A stretch of DNA of 64,000 nucleotides from CAYWOS01 sp964459985 (GTDB lineage: Bacteria > Bacillota > Clostridia > Christensenellales > Aristaeellaceae), in assembly GCA_964459985.1 (NCBI GenBank), contig CAYWOS010000003.1, positions 1 through 64,000 of the forward strand, given 5' to 3'. Both the position numbers and the translations under genes were made by a program. This document shows positions 8,781 through 17,398 of the stretch, in pieces. The notes under the pieces are model-generated. The model was not told the origin of the DNA and did no database searches. It saw nothing but the letters and a program-made list of their open reading frames with translations. The stretch's first letter is position 1. Every line of letters starts with the position of its first letter.

Positions 8781-10064
8781 ATGAAACGACTGCTTGCTCT
8801 TCTTCTCTCCCTGCTCATGGTCATGAGCGCGGTTTCCGCGTGCGCGGAGGGCCGCAAACTGGTTTTTGCCGTTGAGGAAAGCGGTACCAGCGCACTCAAC
8901 AAGCCCTTTTTCGAGGACAAGATCACGGAAGCCTTCCCAAATGACACGATTGAGTTCACCTATTTCGCGGACGCCAAGGAAATGCAGGTACAGGTCGCCG
9001 GCGGCGCGGGCCCGGACGTGATCTTTTTGAGCGGCCCCACCTCCGCGATGGCATACGCCAAGAGCGATCGTCTGGTCAGCCTGAACGCGTACTCGGAAAA
9101 GTACGGATGGGCGGACATCTTCTATGAATGGGCGTACAACGCCTGCCTGTTCAAGGGCGAATTGTACAGCCTGCCCAACAGTTTTGAAGGCATGGGCATC
9201 TATTATAACATGGACGTGCTGACGGAGCTGGACGCCGCGATCCCGACCACGATGGACGAATTGGTCGCGCTGTGCGAAAAGTGCCAAGCGAACGGGATCA
9301 TTCCCTTCTCCTACGGCACGTCCAATTACATCGGCGTCCATGGATGGACATATTCGATGCTCTACAACTGCTACGCGGGCCCTGACGCCGTGAAGGCGGG
9401 GCTGGAAGCGACCGCCGATTGGAACGCGTCGCCGCTCAAGGACGCCGTGCAGTTGATGGTTGATTGGTGGCAGAAGGGGTACTTCTGCGACTGCAAATCC
9501 CAAGCCGTTTCCTCCGACGACATGATCCCGATGTTCGCGGAAGGCGAGACCGCCATGATGCTCGACGGCACATGGGCGACCGGCGATCTGATGAATCTGT
9601 ATCCCGATCTCAACTGGACGATGGATGAAATGGTCGATATGGGCAAAGGCCGCATCGTGCCGCTCGCTATCGGCGGCTGCTACGCAATCAACGCGAGCTG
9701 CGCCGATCCCGATTTCGCCGCGGAAGTGCTCAACTTCATCTTTACGGACGGAATCGACAACAACATCGCCGCCGTGCGCGAGGCGGGCATTCAGCCCTAT
9801 CCCGTCAAAGCGGTGACCGGGGACGCCTTTGAGGGCAGCGAAGCGCACTTTGTCAAAACCTACGACGTGCTGCTGACCGCGCAGGCGGAGAACCGCATCG
9901 GCTACTGCGGCTGGTGCTTCTTCCCCTCCACCGTGCACAGCTATCTCAAGAGCAACATGGACGCGCTGTACCTAAAAACGATGGATATCGAAACCTTCTG
10001 CGGCGATCTGAATCGCCTCTGCGCCGAGGAAGCGGCGAACGGCACCGCCCCGATCCTGCCGTAA
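8781..10064 (+). CDS. Extracellular solute-binding protein (lipoprotein), sugar ABC transporter
   Basis: A family-1 solute-binding protein of 427 residues that would capture a carbohydrate outside the membrane and deliver it to the two permeases downstream. The signal peptide ends in a lipobox (VSAC, Cys21), so it is probably membrane-anchored. Typical features include a hinge strand with GPDVIFLSGP, GIYYNMDVL and a DGTWATGD segment. The start at 8781 (MKRLLALLLS) gives a proper signal peptide; the open frame runs further upstream but without sense. Two hairpins separate it from the permeases, a common way of keeping binding protein in excess. Confidence 0.9.
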   Translation: MKRLLALLLSLLMVMSAVSACAEGRKLVFAVEESGTSALNKPFFEDKITEAFPNDTIEFTYFADAKEMQVQVAGGAGPDVIFLSGPTSAMAYAKSDRLVSLNAYSEKYGWADIFYEWAYNACLFKGELYSLPNSFEGMGIYYNMDVLTELDAAIPTTMDELVALCEKCQANGIIPFSYGTSNYIGVHGWTYSMLYNCYAGPDAVKAGLEATADWNASPLKDAVQLMVDWWQKGYFCDCKSQAVSSDDMIPMFAEGETAMMLDGTWATGDLMNLYPDLNWTMDEMVDMGKGRIVPLAIGGCYAINASCADPDFAAEVLNFIFTDGIDNNIAAVREAGIQPYPVKAVTGDAFEGSEAHFVKTYDVLLTAQAENRIGYCGWCFFPSTVHSYLKSNMDALYLKTMDIETFCGDLNRLCAEEAANGTAPILP

Positions 10065-10076
10065 ACGGCGTCAAAA

Positions 10077-10106
10077 GGAGATCCGCCCGCGCGCGGGTCT
10101 CCTCTT
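10077..10106 (+). terminator. Intercistronic hairpin after the binding-protein gene (first of two)
   Basis: A 10-bp stem with one G-T pair (10077-10102), followed by TCTT. It probably acts as a partial terminator or mRNA 3' stabiliser. Confidence 0.6.
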
Positions 10107-10136
10107 GGCGAGCCGCCGCGCCGTCTTTCCGCCGCA

Positions 10137-10168
10137 GGGAGATCCATCCGCGCGTGGATCTCCCTTTC
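10137..10168 (+). terminator. Intercistronic hairpin after the binding-protein gene (second of two)
   Basis: A perfect 10-bp stem GGGAGATCCA/TGGATCTCCC with an 8-nt loop, followed by TTTCC. It resembles the hairpin 35 nt upstream in sequence, suggesting a duplication. Confidence 0.65.
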
Positions 10169-10220
10169 CTACAGCCTGACCGATGCCCCGAATCTACCGC
10201 GCGACGAAGGAGGGGGCCGC

Positions 10221-11108
10221 ATGCCTCTTGTGAAGAAACGATTCAGGATCGCCCCGTATTTATTCGTGGGGACGGCGTTCCTACTGCATTTATGGCTGGT
10301 TTCCGTCCCTTCGCTGTACAGCTTCGTGATGGCGCTGTGCGATTGGAACGGTTTGGGCAACCCGAAATTTATCGGTCTTAAGAACTTCGCGGAGATTTTT
10401 ACCACGGATAAGGTGGCCGGACGCGCGATCTGGAACTGCGTGCGCTGGGCCTTCTACCAAATCGTTTTGAGCAACCTCGTCGGCTTTCTGGTCGCCGTAT
10501 GGGTAAGCAAGCTGAAAAAATGTCAAATGCCCTTCCGCACGCTGTATTTCCTGCCGTATGTGCTTGCCCCCGCCGTCATCGGCAAGATATGGACGGCGTA
10601 CTTCAATCCGTTCTACGGGATCAACGCCGCGTTCAAATCGCTCGGCTGGATCGGCTTGTCCAACACGCTCTGGCTGGGCGATCTCAATATTACGTTTTAT
10701 GTCTGCATGTTCGTTTCCATATGGGCGCACTGGGGCTTCCAGATGGTCATGTACATGGGCGCGCTGCAAGCGATTGATCCGGCGCTGTACGAATCGGCGC
10801 GCGTGGACGGCGCGACGCCTTTTCAGGAGCTTATCCACATCAGCGTCCCCTGCTGCTACCGCACGATTGTTTTCATGCTGATGATGTCCATTATCGGCTC
10901 CTTCCGCGAGTATGACCTCGTGAACGCCTTATCGCAGGGCGGCCCCGCTTACGCGAGCGAGCTGCTGGCGATGTGGATCCAGACCAACGCGTTTGAAAAC
11001 TATCGCGCGGGCTACGCCAGCGCGCTGGCGATCATTCAGTTTGCGATCTGCTTCGCGTTCTACTTTATTCAGCGAATGGCTACGAAAGCGGGAGGACTGG
11101 AAGTATGA
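10221..11108 (+). CDS. Sugar ABC transporter permease (MalF-like)
   Basis: A 295-residue inner-membrane permease with six predicted helices. The cytoplasmic EAA loop that contacts the ATPase is clear: ESARVDGATPFQELIHISVP. AAGGAGG precedes the ATG. It overlaps the next permease gene by 4 nt (ATGA), so the pair is translated together and forms a heterodimer channel. No ATPase gene is in the operon, so a shared MsmX-type ATPase elsewhere must energise it (inference). Confidence 0.93.
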   Translation: MPLVKKRFRIAPYLFVGTAFLLHLWLVSVPSLYSFVMALCDWNGLGNPKFIGLKNFAEIFTTDKVAGRAIWNCVRWAFYQIVLSNLVGFLVAVWVSKLKKCQMPFRTLYFLPYVLAPAVIGKIWTAYFNPFYGINAAFKSLGWIGLSNTLWLGDLNITFYVCMFVSIWAHWGFQMVMYMGALQAIDPALYESARVDGATPFQELIHISVPCCYRTIVFMLMMSIIGSFREYDLVNALSQGGPAYASELLAMWIQTNAFENYRAGYASALAIIQFAICFAFYFIQRMATKAGGLEV

Positions 11109-11938
11109 AGCGCGATCACAGAGGCGTCGGCGCCGCCGTCAAATGGTTGATTCTGATCGTTTTGCTGGTCCTGATCGTGCTCCCGCTGGGGCAGGTGTTC
11201 CTCAACTCGTTCCGCACCACGCGCGAGCTCAAGCGCCGGCCGTTCGGCTTTCCCGCGCAATGGCATTTTGAGAACTGGCTGGAGACATGGCAGGCGGGCG
11301 ATTACGGACAGGCATTTGTCAACAGCGTCGTCGTGAGCGGCGTCAGCATCGGCGGAGAGATGCTCATCGTCGGACTGGCGGCGTTCGCCATCGCGAAAAT
11401 GAAATTCAAGGGCAGGAGCTTTCTGGACGGATACTTCTTCGCCAGCATGAGCATCTCCAGTTTCCTGTATATCGTGACGGATTATTTCATGCTCAATAAG
11501 CTTGGGCTGATCAATACGCACGTCGGCCTGATCCTGACGCATCTGGCGCGCAACATCCCCTTCAACCTGCTGATTCTGCGCACGTTCATCTCCGATATCC
11601 CCGGTGAAATCGAGGAGAGCGCGAAGCTGGACGGCTGCACGGACCTGCAGGTGTTCTTCCGCATCATCGTGCCGATCACCAAGACCATTTTCTTCACGGT
11701 CGCCATACTGGTGTTCGTCGCCACATGGAACGAGTATGTGTGGAGCAACACGTTCATCACCTCGCCCGCGCTCAAGACCGTGAACACGCGCTATGTGCGG
11801 TTCGTGGGGGACAACACGTCCGATCTTGCGAAAATATACACGGCCAGCGCGATCACGATCCTCCCCATCATTATCGTTTATCTGGTTTTCAGCCGCCAGT
11901 TCATTGACGGCATGACGAGCGGCAGCGTAAAAGGATAA
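11105..11938 (+). CDS. Sugar ABC transporter permease (MalG-like)
   Basis: A 277-residue partner permease with six helices and the EAA loop ESAKLDGCTDLQVFFRIIVP. Its start overlaps the preceding permease stop (ATGA). The C-terminus ends after the last helix (RQFIDGMTSGSVKG), as usual for MalG/YcjP-type members. It is followed after 19 nt by an ADP-ribosylglycohydrolase-family gene in the same operon. Confidence 0.93.
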   Translation: MKRDHRGVGAAVKWLILIVLLVLIVLPLGQVFLNSFRTTRELKRRPFGFPAQWHFENWLETWQAGDYGQAFVNSVVVSGVSIGGEMLIVGLAAFAIAKMKFKGRSFLDGYFFASMSISSFLYIVTDYFMLNKLGLINTHVGLILTHLARNIPFNLLILRTFISDIPGEIEESAKLDGCTDLQVFFRIIVPITKTIFFTVAILVFVATWNEYVWSNTFITSPALKTVNTRYVRFVGDNTSDLAKIYTASAITILPIIIVYLVFSRQFIDGMTSGSVKG

Positions 11939-11957
11939 AGAAAAAGAGGAAAAGAAC

Positions 11958-12995
11958 ATGCCCACGAGATACGACAAGCGCCTTGGCTCCCTGTACGGGA
12001 TCGCTCTGGGCGACGCCATGGGGATGCCCAGCGAAGGAATGCACCCCGAGGACATCGCGCGCACGTTCGGCAGGATCGACCGGCTGCTTCATTCGCCGTC
12101 CTCCCTGCCAAAGCATTTTCTTGAGTCGGGCAGGATCGCCCGTGACATGCAGCCGGGCGAAGTGACCGACGACACCGAAACCAGCGTCATCGTGACGAAC
12201 ATGCTGATCGCCAATCACGGGCAGGTCGATCCGCGGGATTTTGTCAATCGTCTGCAGGCGTGGATCGACCGTGATTCGGAAAAAGCGATGTCCGTCTGCG
12301 GTCCGAGCACGAAGCGCGCGCTGGCCGCCATCAGCGAGGGCATGGCGCTGGAAAAGGCGGGGCGTTCCGGCGAGTCCAACGGCAGCATCATGAAGATCGT
12401 CCCCGTCGGGCTGGTCAACGATTACCGCGATCTGCCGTCATTGGTCGAGCAGGTCTATCGGCTTTGTCTGCCCACGCACAATACATCGCTCGCCGTATCG
12501 GGCGCCGCCGCCGTCGCGGCGGTGGCATCCTACGCCGTATACTGCGAGGATTTTCATTGGGAGGAAGCGTGGCGTCTCGCCGTGGACGCCGCCGAGCTTG
12601 CGCAAAAAAAAGCGCCCTGGTGCTGGGGGCGCGCGATGGGCTGCGCGCTGCTCCACGCGAAGGACGTCATGGATCGCCTGACGGCGGCGCGCGCGGACGA
12701 ATCCACGGTGCTCCGCGCCCTGTTCGAGGACATCGGGACGGGGCTTGCCTGCGCGGAAACAGGATGCGCCGCGATCGCCATCGCGTATTACGCGAACGGC
12801 GATCCCTATTACGCCGCCGTTCTGGGCGCGAACGTCGGGGCGGACACCGATACGGTGGCGAGCATCGCCGCGGGGCTGTGCGGCGCGGTGCGCGGCGCGC
12901 AGTCGATCCCTCAAGCGGAGCGCGACACGCTGGCGCGCGTGAACGGCATCGATTTCACCGCGCTGGCGCGCGGGCTGGACGCGGTCGCGCAATAG
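11958..12995 (+). CDS. ADP-ribosylglycohydrolase-family protein
   Basis: A 345-residue cytoplasmic all-helical hydrolase of the ARH/DraG family, which uses two Mg2+ ions to cleave N- or O-glycosidic bonds of ADP-ribose or related ribosides. Metal-binding motifs are intact: LGDAMGMPSE (18-26), VTDDTE (69-74) and GADTDT (294-299). AGAGGAAAAG precedes the ATG. Placement as the last gene of a sugar-uptake operon suggests it acts on the imported compound, perhaps a ribosyl conjugate or nucleoside, rather than on protein ADP-ribosylation. A paralogue lies at 13792-14778. Confidence 0.88.
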   Translation: MPTRYDKRLGSLYGIALGDAMGMPSEGMHPEDIARTFGRIDRLLHSPSSLPKHFLESGRIARDMQPGEVTDDTETSVIVTNMLIANHGQVDPRDFVNRLQAWIDRDSEKAMSVCGPSTKRALAAISEGMALEKAGRSGESNGSIMKIVPVGLVNDYRDLPSLVEQVYRLCLPTHNTSLAVSGAAAVAAVASYAVYCEDFHWEEAWRLAVDAAELAQKKAPWCWGRAMGCALLHAKDVMDRLTAARADESTVLRALFEDIGTGLACAETGCAAIAIAYYANGDPYYAAVLGANVGADTDTVASIAAGLCGAVRGAQSIPQAERDTLARVNGIDFTALARGLDAVAQ

Positions 12996-13031
12996 CGCGG
13001 CCGATCATCGGGCGTCGTCAGGCGCCCTTTT

Positions 13032-13063
13032 GCCGGGCATTGTATGGATTGCCCGGCTTTTTT
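13032..13063 (+). terminator. Intrinsic terminator of the 8.8-13 kb operon
   Basis: The stem GCCGGGCA/TGCCCGGC (13032-13039 with 13050-13057) is followed by six T. It abuts the stop of the convergent GntR gene. Confidence 0.85.
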
Positions 13064-13745
13064 ATCGCCTGCGCGCGCGCCTGCCCGCGGATTCCGCTTC
13101 CTTGAGATCGCGCGCGTCCATTTCAAAACGCAGGTGAGCGGCGGTCAGCGCGGACGCGGCGTCCGTCGCGCCCTCGGCGATCATTTCCATCAGCCGGCGA
13201 TGGTCGTCGAGAATCCTTTCCCGATCCGCTTCATCAAAGCATTTGGTAGCGTACTGCGTCGCCATCAGATATTTCATGTTGTGATAATTGCGGTTGATGA
13301 CGATGTTCCTGTTCGCCTGAATGACGGTGGCGTGGAATTGGTTGTTCAAATCGTGAAAACGGGCGTCGTTGCCCGATTGCATCTGCGCGTGGATGCCTTT
13401 CAGCTTGCCCAGCAGATCGGCGCGCTTTGCGGAATCCAGCGAGCAGCACCGTATGGCGTAGTCCTCCAGCGCGCACAGCATATCGATATAATCCAAAAAC
13501 TCGCTCTGCGTCATCTCGTGCAGAATAAAGCCGCGGCTGGGGAGAATATCAATGCACCCGTCCTGCGCCATGCGGTTGAGCGCGCTGCGGAACGGCGTTC
13601 TTGAGATGTTGAGCATTTGCGATATTTTGGTTTCCGAATACACCGTGCCCAATTTGAGCTCGCCGGTGTCAATCATTTTCTTGAGTTCCAGATACGCCTT
13701 CTCCTGGAGAGGCATGATGGCAGGATCATAAGTGAAGCTCGAAAT
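13062..13745 (-). CDS. GntR-family (FadR/FCD-type) transcriptional regulator, probable ATT start
   Basis: A winged-helix GntR regulator (LGTVYSETKISQMLNISRTPFRSALNRM) with a C-terminal all-helical FCD effector domain holding metal/ligand His residues (HDLNNQFHATVI). A strong ribosome site, GGGGAGG, lies 8 nt before an ATT codon at 13745. That start gives the usual N-terminal extension SSFTYDPAI before MPLQEKAYLELKK (227 aa). The first ATG (13715) has no ribosome site and would cut off this leader. Either a rare ATT start is used or the base is a sequence error for ATG. It forms an operon with the upstream ADP-ribosylglycohydrolase and likely controls the flanking transport genes. Confidence 0.85.
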   Translation of the reverse strand: MSSFTYDPAIMPLQEKAYLELKKMIDTGELKLGTVYSETKISQMLNISRTPFRSALNRMAQDGCIDILPSRGFILHEMTQSEFLDYIDMLCALEDYAIRCCSLDSAKRADLLGKLKGIHAQMQSGNDARFHDLNNQFHATVIQANRNIVINRNYHNMKYLMATQYATKCFDEADRERILDDHRRLMEMIAEGATDAASALTAAHLRFEMDARDLKEAESAGRRARRR

Positions 13746-13791
13746 GGTGATTTCCTCCCCTTGTCGTCGCGTTCAAGCGAAGCGCCGGCGG

Positions 13792-14778
13792 TTATTGGAA
13801 AGTCCCGACGATCTCATCGGCGAGCTGCGCGCAGTCGAGATGGTTGACGTCGCTGATCGTGCGGATGATCGGCTCGGGGATGTTATGCCCTCTCGCGCGC
13901 GCCGCCGACAGCGCGCCCGACAGCGCCGCGATGCTGTCCGTATCGCCGCCGAGCCCGACGCTCATCCGGATGGCGCGGTACACATCCGTGCCCGCGAACA
14001 ACGAGATGGCAATCGCGGAGGTGTAGGTCTCAATCGCCGTCAGGGTCGATCCGTAAACATAATACAGGTCGTCCAGAAAGCGTTCCTCGTCCGCATCATG
14101 ACCGATATCGGCGCAGATCCTGCCCAGCCGCCTCGCGCAGGAGGGGCCGCACGCCTGCGGCATTTCCCTTTCCTTGTTTTCCGCCTCGCGTATGGCCGCC
14201 GCCAGTATCGCCTCCGCACTTTTGCCCAGCAGCGCCTCGCGCAGCGCATAGGCATAGGAAAAGGCGGGGATCAGCGCCATCGCGGTATTATGCGTGGGGA
14301 TGCAGGCGCATTTCACCGCGTCCTCCAGCGCGTCGGGGGACTTGAGATTCGTGCAGAGCACCACGGACGGCATACGCATCACCGCGCCGCAGGACGTGCC
14401 CTTTTCACCGGCGATATACACGCTTTCCCCCTCGCGGATGGCGGCAAGCGCCTTTCCCGAGCTGGGGCCGATAAAGCGTTCGCCGTTGGTCTCGTACAGC
14501 CATTTTTCCAGCCCGCGCACCGAATTTTCGATGGTGATGGAGCGATCGGCGAGATAGGCCTTGATCAAATACAGGTTTTGTCCCATATCATCCGTGATCG
14601 TGCCCGCGATCTCGTCCCTGCGCTTGGAATCGGGCTGGATGGGCAGAAAGCCGTCGATAACGGGATAGAGGCGTTTGATGTCCTCGCGCGTCCGCCCCTC
14701 CGTCGCCATGCCCATGGCGTCTCCTGCGGCGACGGCTTCCAGCACGGCGCGAAAAGCCTGTTTCAGGTTGCTTCTCAT
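13792..14778 (-). CDS. ADP-ribosylglycohydrolase-family protein (paralogue)
   Basis: A 328-residue ARH-family hydrolase related to the protein at 11958-12995. Metal motifs are present: AGDAMGMATE (18-27), TITDDM (60-65) and GGDTDS (277-282). The N-terminus and ribosome site (GAGGAGGGG, then CT, then ATG) are clear. It is co-oriented with the GntR gene 46 nt downstream and divergent from a binding-protein/permease operon. This repeats the association of this enzyme family with sugar ABC transport seen in the preceding operon. Substrate unknown; ADP-ribosyl or nucleoside conjugates are the best guess. Confidence 0.87.
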   Translation of the reverse strand: MRSNLKQAFRAVLEAVAAGDAMGMATEGRTREDIKRLYPVIDGFLPIQPDSKRRDEIAGTITDDMGQNLYLIKAYLADRSITIENSVRGLEKWLYETNGERFIGPSSGKALAAIREGESVYIAGEKGTSCGAVMRMPSVVLCTNLKSPDALEDAVKCACIPTHNTAMALIPAFSYAYALREALLGKSAEAILAAAIREAENKEREMPQACGPSCARRLGRICADIGHDADEERFLDDLYYVYGSTLTAIETYTSAIAISLFAGTDVYRAIRMSVGLGGDTDSIAALSGALSAARARGHNIPEPIIRTISDVNHLDCAQLADEIVGTFQ

Positions 14779-14975
14779 AGCCCCTCCTCGGTCTCTGCCG
14801 CGAAACCGCCGCGCGGCTCGCTCATGCTATTTTACCATGCGGCGCGCGTATTCGCAAGGCAATCTTTTCTTGAGAGGGCAAAAACGGCGAGCCGGTCGCC
14901 GCCGTTCTCGCGCCGCGCCGCCGCGCCGCATGATATGAATCTGGTATAAAATGTGCCTGATGCGACAATGAAGAA

Positions 14976-15004
14976 TTGACAACGTTTCCCGAATGATGTA
15001 GAAT
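14976..15004 (+). promoter_or_regulatory. Sigma-A type promoter of the 15-18 kb transport operon
   Basis: TTGACA (14976-14981), 17-nt spacer, TAGAAT (14999-15004). The -10 box overlaps an inverted repeat TGTAG-N7-CTACA (14998-15014), a possible binding site for the nearby GntR regulator (inference). Confidence 0.78.
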
Positions 15005-15075
15005 AGCGCTACACAGTCGGCGTCGCGGGTTTGCCGACGATCACACGGACATATGTCCAAAGGAGGTTGCCTCAG

Positions 15076-16389
15076 GTGAAAAAACTGTTGTCCCTCATCC
15101 TGGCCGCCCTGTTCGTTCTCGGCCTCTCTCCGCTTGCCGTAGCGGACGATGTCATCGAGCTGAACATGTACTTCCCCGTATCGGTCGGCGGCGGCCCTGA
15201 TCAATTGATCAGCGCGCTGTGCGACGAATTCCATACCGAGAATCCGAACATCAAGATCAACCCCGTGTACGCCGGTTCCTACGCGGATACCACCACCAAG
15301 GTCATGGCGGATATTCAGGCGCACAACACCCCCGCGATCGCGCTGATGTTCTCCATCGACCTGTATCAGCTGTATTCTCTGGGCGTTCTGCAGGACTACA
15401 ACCAGTTCTGCAAAACCGAAGAGGATTTGGCGTGGCTCAACGGCTTCTATGACGGCTTCATGGAGAATTCGCGCCTGCCCGACGGCAACGGCGGATACCT
15501 GACCTACGGCATTCCGTGGCAGCGCTCCACGATCATCCTGTATTACAACAAGGACGCCTACCGCGAAGTCGGGCTTGATCCCGAAACCCCGCCCAAGACG
15601 TGGGAAGAATTGGAAGAATACGCGCAAAAACTGGTCAAGAAGGACGCCGCCGGCAACGTCGTGCGGTACGGCATCGAAGTGCCGTCCGACAAGGCCGGCT
15701 ACGCGTACTGGATGCTGCAGACCTTTACTTTGACCCAGAACGGCAAGAACCTGATGAGCGACGACGGCACGGAAGTGTACTTCGATTCGCCCGAGGCCAT
15801 CACCGGCCTGACCTTCTGGAAGCATTTGAGCGATGTGGGCGTGATGCCCAACGCGCCCAAGTGGGCCAACACCCGCGGCGACTTTGTCAACGGCAACACC
15901 GCGATGATGTATCACACCACCGGCCAATTGACGAGCGTTAAGAAGGACGCCACCTTCGATTTCGGCACGACGTATCTGCCCGCGAAGACCTCCTTTGGCT
16001 CGCCGACGGGCGGCGGCAACTTCTACCTGTTCAAGGACACCAACATCACTGAGGAGCAGACGCAGGCCGCGTTTACCTTCATCAAATGGATGACCAACGA
16101 TCCCGAGCGCGTCGCGCAGTGGTCCATTGACACCGGTTATGTGGCCACGCGTCCCGAAGCCTATCAGACCCAGCGGATGATTGATTACGCCGCCGGCTTC
16201 CCCAGCGCGCTGACCGCCCGCGACCAGCTTGAGTACGCGTACGCCGAGTTCTCCGTGTACGATCAGAAGACCGTGCAGGACATTCTGGATACCGCCATCG
16301 AAGAAGTGATGGGCAATCTGAAGGATGTCGAGACGGCTTTGAAAGAAGCGCAGACCAAGGCGGACGCCATTCTCGCCGATTATCGGTAA
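15076..16389 (+). CDS. Extracellular solute-binding protein (UgpB-like), GTG start
   Basis: A family-1 binding protein of 437 residues with a signal peptide (MKKLLSLILAALFVLGLSPL, then AVA-DD) and no lipobox. The segment INPVYAGSYADTTTKVMADI and the general layout resemble UgpB, the glycerol-3-phosphate-type branch, but ligand choice is not settled. AAAGGAGG is 10 nt before a GTG at 15076; this start removes a meaningless upstream extension. It is the first gene of an operon with two permeases, again without an ATPase, and a very stable hairpin follows its stop. Confidence 0.9.
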   Translation: MKKLLSLILAALFVLGLSPLAVADDVIELNMYFPVSVGGGPDQLISALCDEFHTENPNIKINPVYAGSYADTTTKVMADIQAHNTPAIALMFSIDLYQLYSLGVLQDYNQFCKTEEDLAWLNGFYDGFMENSRLPDGNGGYLTYGIPWQRSTIILYYNKDAYREVGLDPETPPKTWEELEEYAQKLVKKDAAGNVVRYGIEVPSDKAGYAYWMLQTFTLTQNGKNLMSDDGTEVYFDSPEAITGLTFWKHLSDVGVMPNAPKWANTRGDFVNGNTAMMYHTTGQLTSVKKDATFDFGTTYLPAKTSFGSPTGGGNFYLFKDTNITEEQTQAAFTFIKWMTNDPERVAQWSIDTGYVATRPEAYQTQRMIDYAAGFPSALTARDQLEYAYAEFSVYDQKTVQDILDTAIEEVMGNLKDVETALKEAQTKADAILADYR

Positions 16390-16402
16390 CTAATTGAAGA
16401 CG

Positions 16403-16440
16403 CATGGGCTTCCCCGCCCGCAAGAGCGGGGAAGCCCATG
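16403..16440 (+). other. Perfect 15-bp hairpin between binding-protein and permease genes
   Basis: Arms 16403-16417 and 16426-16440 are perfectly complementary around an 8-nt loop. No T run follows, so it is more likely to protect the binding-protein mRNA or dampen read-through than to terminate fully. Confidence 0.75.
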
Positions 16441-16462
16441 ACAGAACTGGGGATGATAGGTT

Positions 16463-17383
16463 ATGACAAGCCTTTCCGCAAAGCCTGCCAACATCAGCCT
16501 CGTGCGCGAAAGACGGCGTATGTGGCGCACGACGCGCTTGGCGTGGCTGCTGCTGCTGCCAAGCTTCGTTTTTCTGGCGATGTTCACGTTCTACCCCATC
16601 GGCTACAGCGTCTGGATGTCGCTGTACAAGAACAACAACGCGACGTTCCGCACAGGCCCCGTATTCATCGGCATCAAGAATTACATCACGCTGTTCACCT
16701 CCGATACGATCTTCCGCGAATCCTTCCGCAACAACATTATCGTAGCGCTTGTCACCGTACCGACCTCGATCGGTCTGGCGATCGGCATGGCCATTTTCGC
16801 CAACAAAGTCAAATTGTTCAAGGGCGCCGTGCGCGTGGCGTTCTTCTATCCGACGCTTCTCCCGATGGTTGCCGTCGCAAACATCTGGCTGTTCATATAC
16901 ACGCCCATGTACGGTATGCTGGGCTATATCAATTCGACATGGCACTTTTTAACCGATCCGACGGCCGTGCTCTGGGCGCTGATTGCCATGATGGTCTGGA
17001 AACAGGCGGGGTATGTGATGATTTTCTATATCTCCGGCCTGCAGAACATCAACCCGGAGCTTTATGAGGCGGCGCATATCGACGGCGCGAACGCCGGGCA
17101 GATCTTCCGCAAGATCACCTGGCCGATGCTGATGCCCACCACGCTGTACGTCACCATCATCACCATGACCAACGCGTTCAAGATGGTCGACCATCTGTAC
17201 ATCATGACGAAGGGCGGTCCGGGCAATTCGTCCAACATGCTTTTGTTCTACGTCTATCAGAAGGCGTTCGACCAGAGCAATTACGGCATGGCGTCCGCGA
17301 TTACCGTCGTGGTGATCGCGCTGCTGCTCCTCATCACCTGCGTGCAGTTCTTCACACAGGACAAGCGCATCTACTACGCGTAA
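16463..17383 (+). CDS. Sugar ABC transporter permease (UgpA/MalF-like)
   Basis: A 306-residue permease with a cytoplasmic basic N-terminus (VRERRRMWRTTRLAW), six helices and the EAA loop EAAHIDGANAGQIFRKITWP. A modest ribosome site (GGGGATGATAGG) precedes the ATG. It is followed after 15 nt by its partner permease and works with the binding protein at 15076-16389. Confidence 0.93.
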   Translation: MTSLSAKPANISLVRERRRMWRTTRLAWLLLLPSFVFLAMFTFYPIGYSVWMSLYKNNNATFRTGPVFIGIKNYITLFTSDTIFRESFRNNIIVALVTVPTSIGLAIGMAIFANKVKLFKGAVRVAFFYPTLLPMVAVANIWLFIYTPMYGMLGYINSTWHFLTDPTAVLWALIAMMVWKQAGYVMIFYISGLQNINPELYEAAHIDGANAGQIFRKITWPMLMPTTLYVTIITMTNAFKMVDHLYIMTKGGPGNSSNMLLFYVYQKAFDQSNYGMASAITVVVIALLLLITCVQFFTQDKRIYYA

Positions 17384-17398
17384 CGGAGGAGAAGCAAC

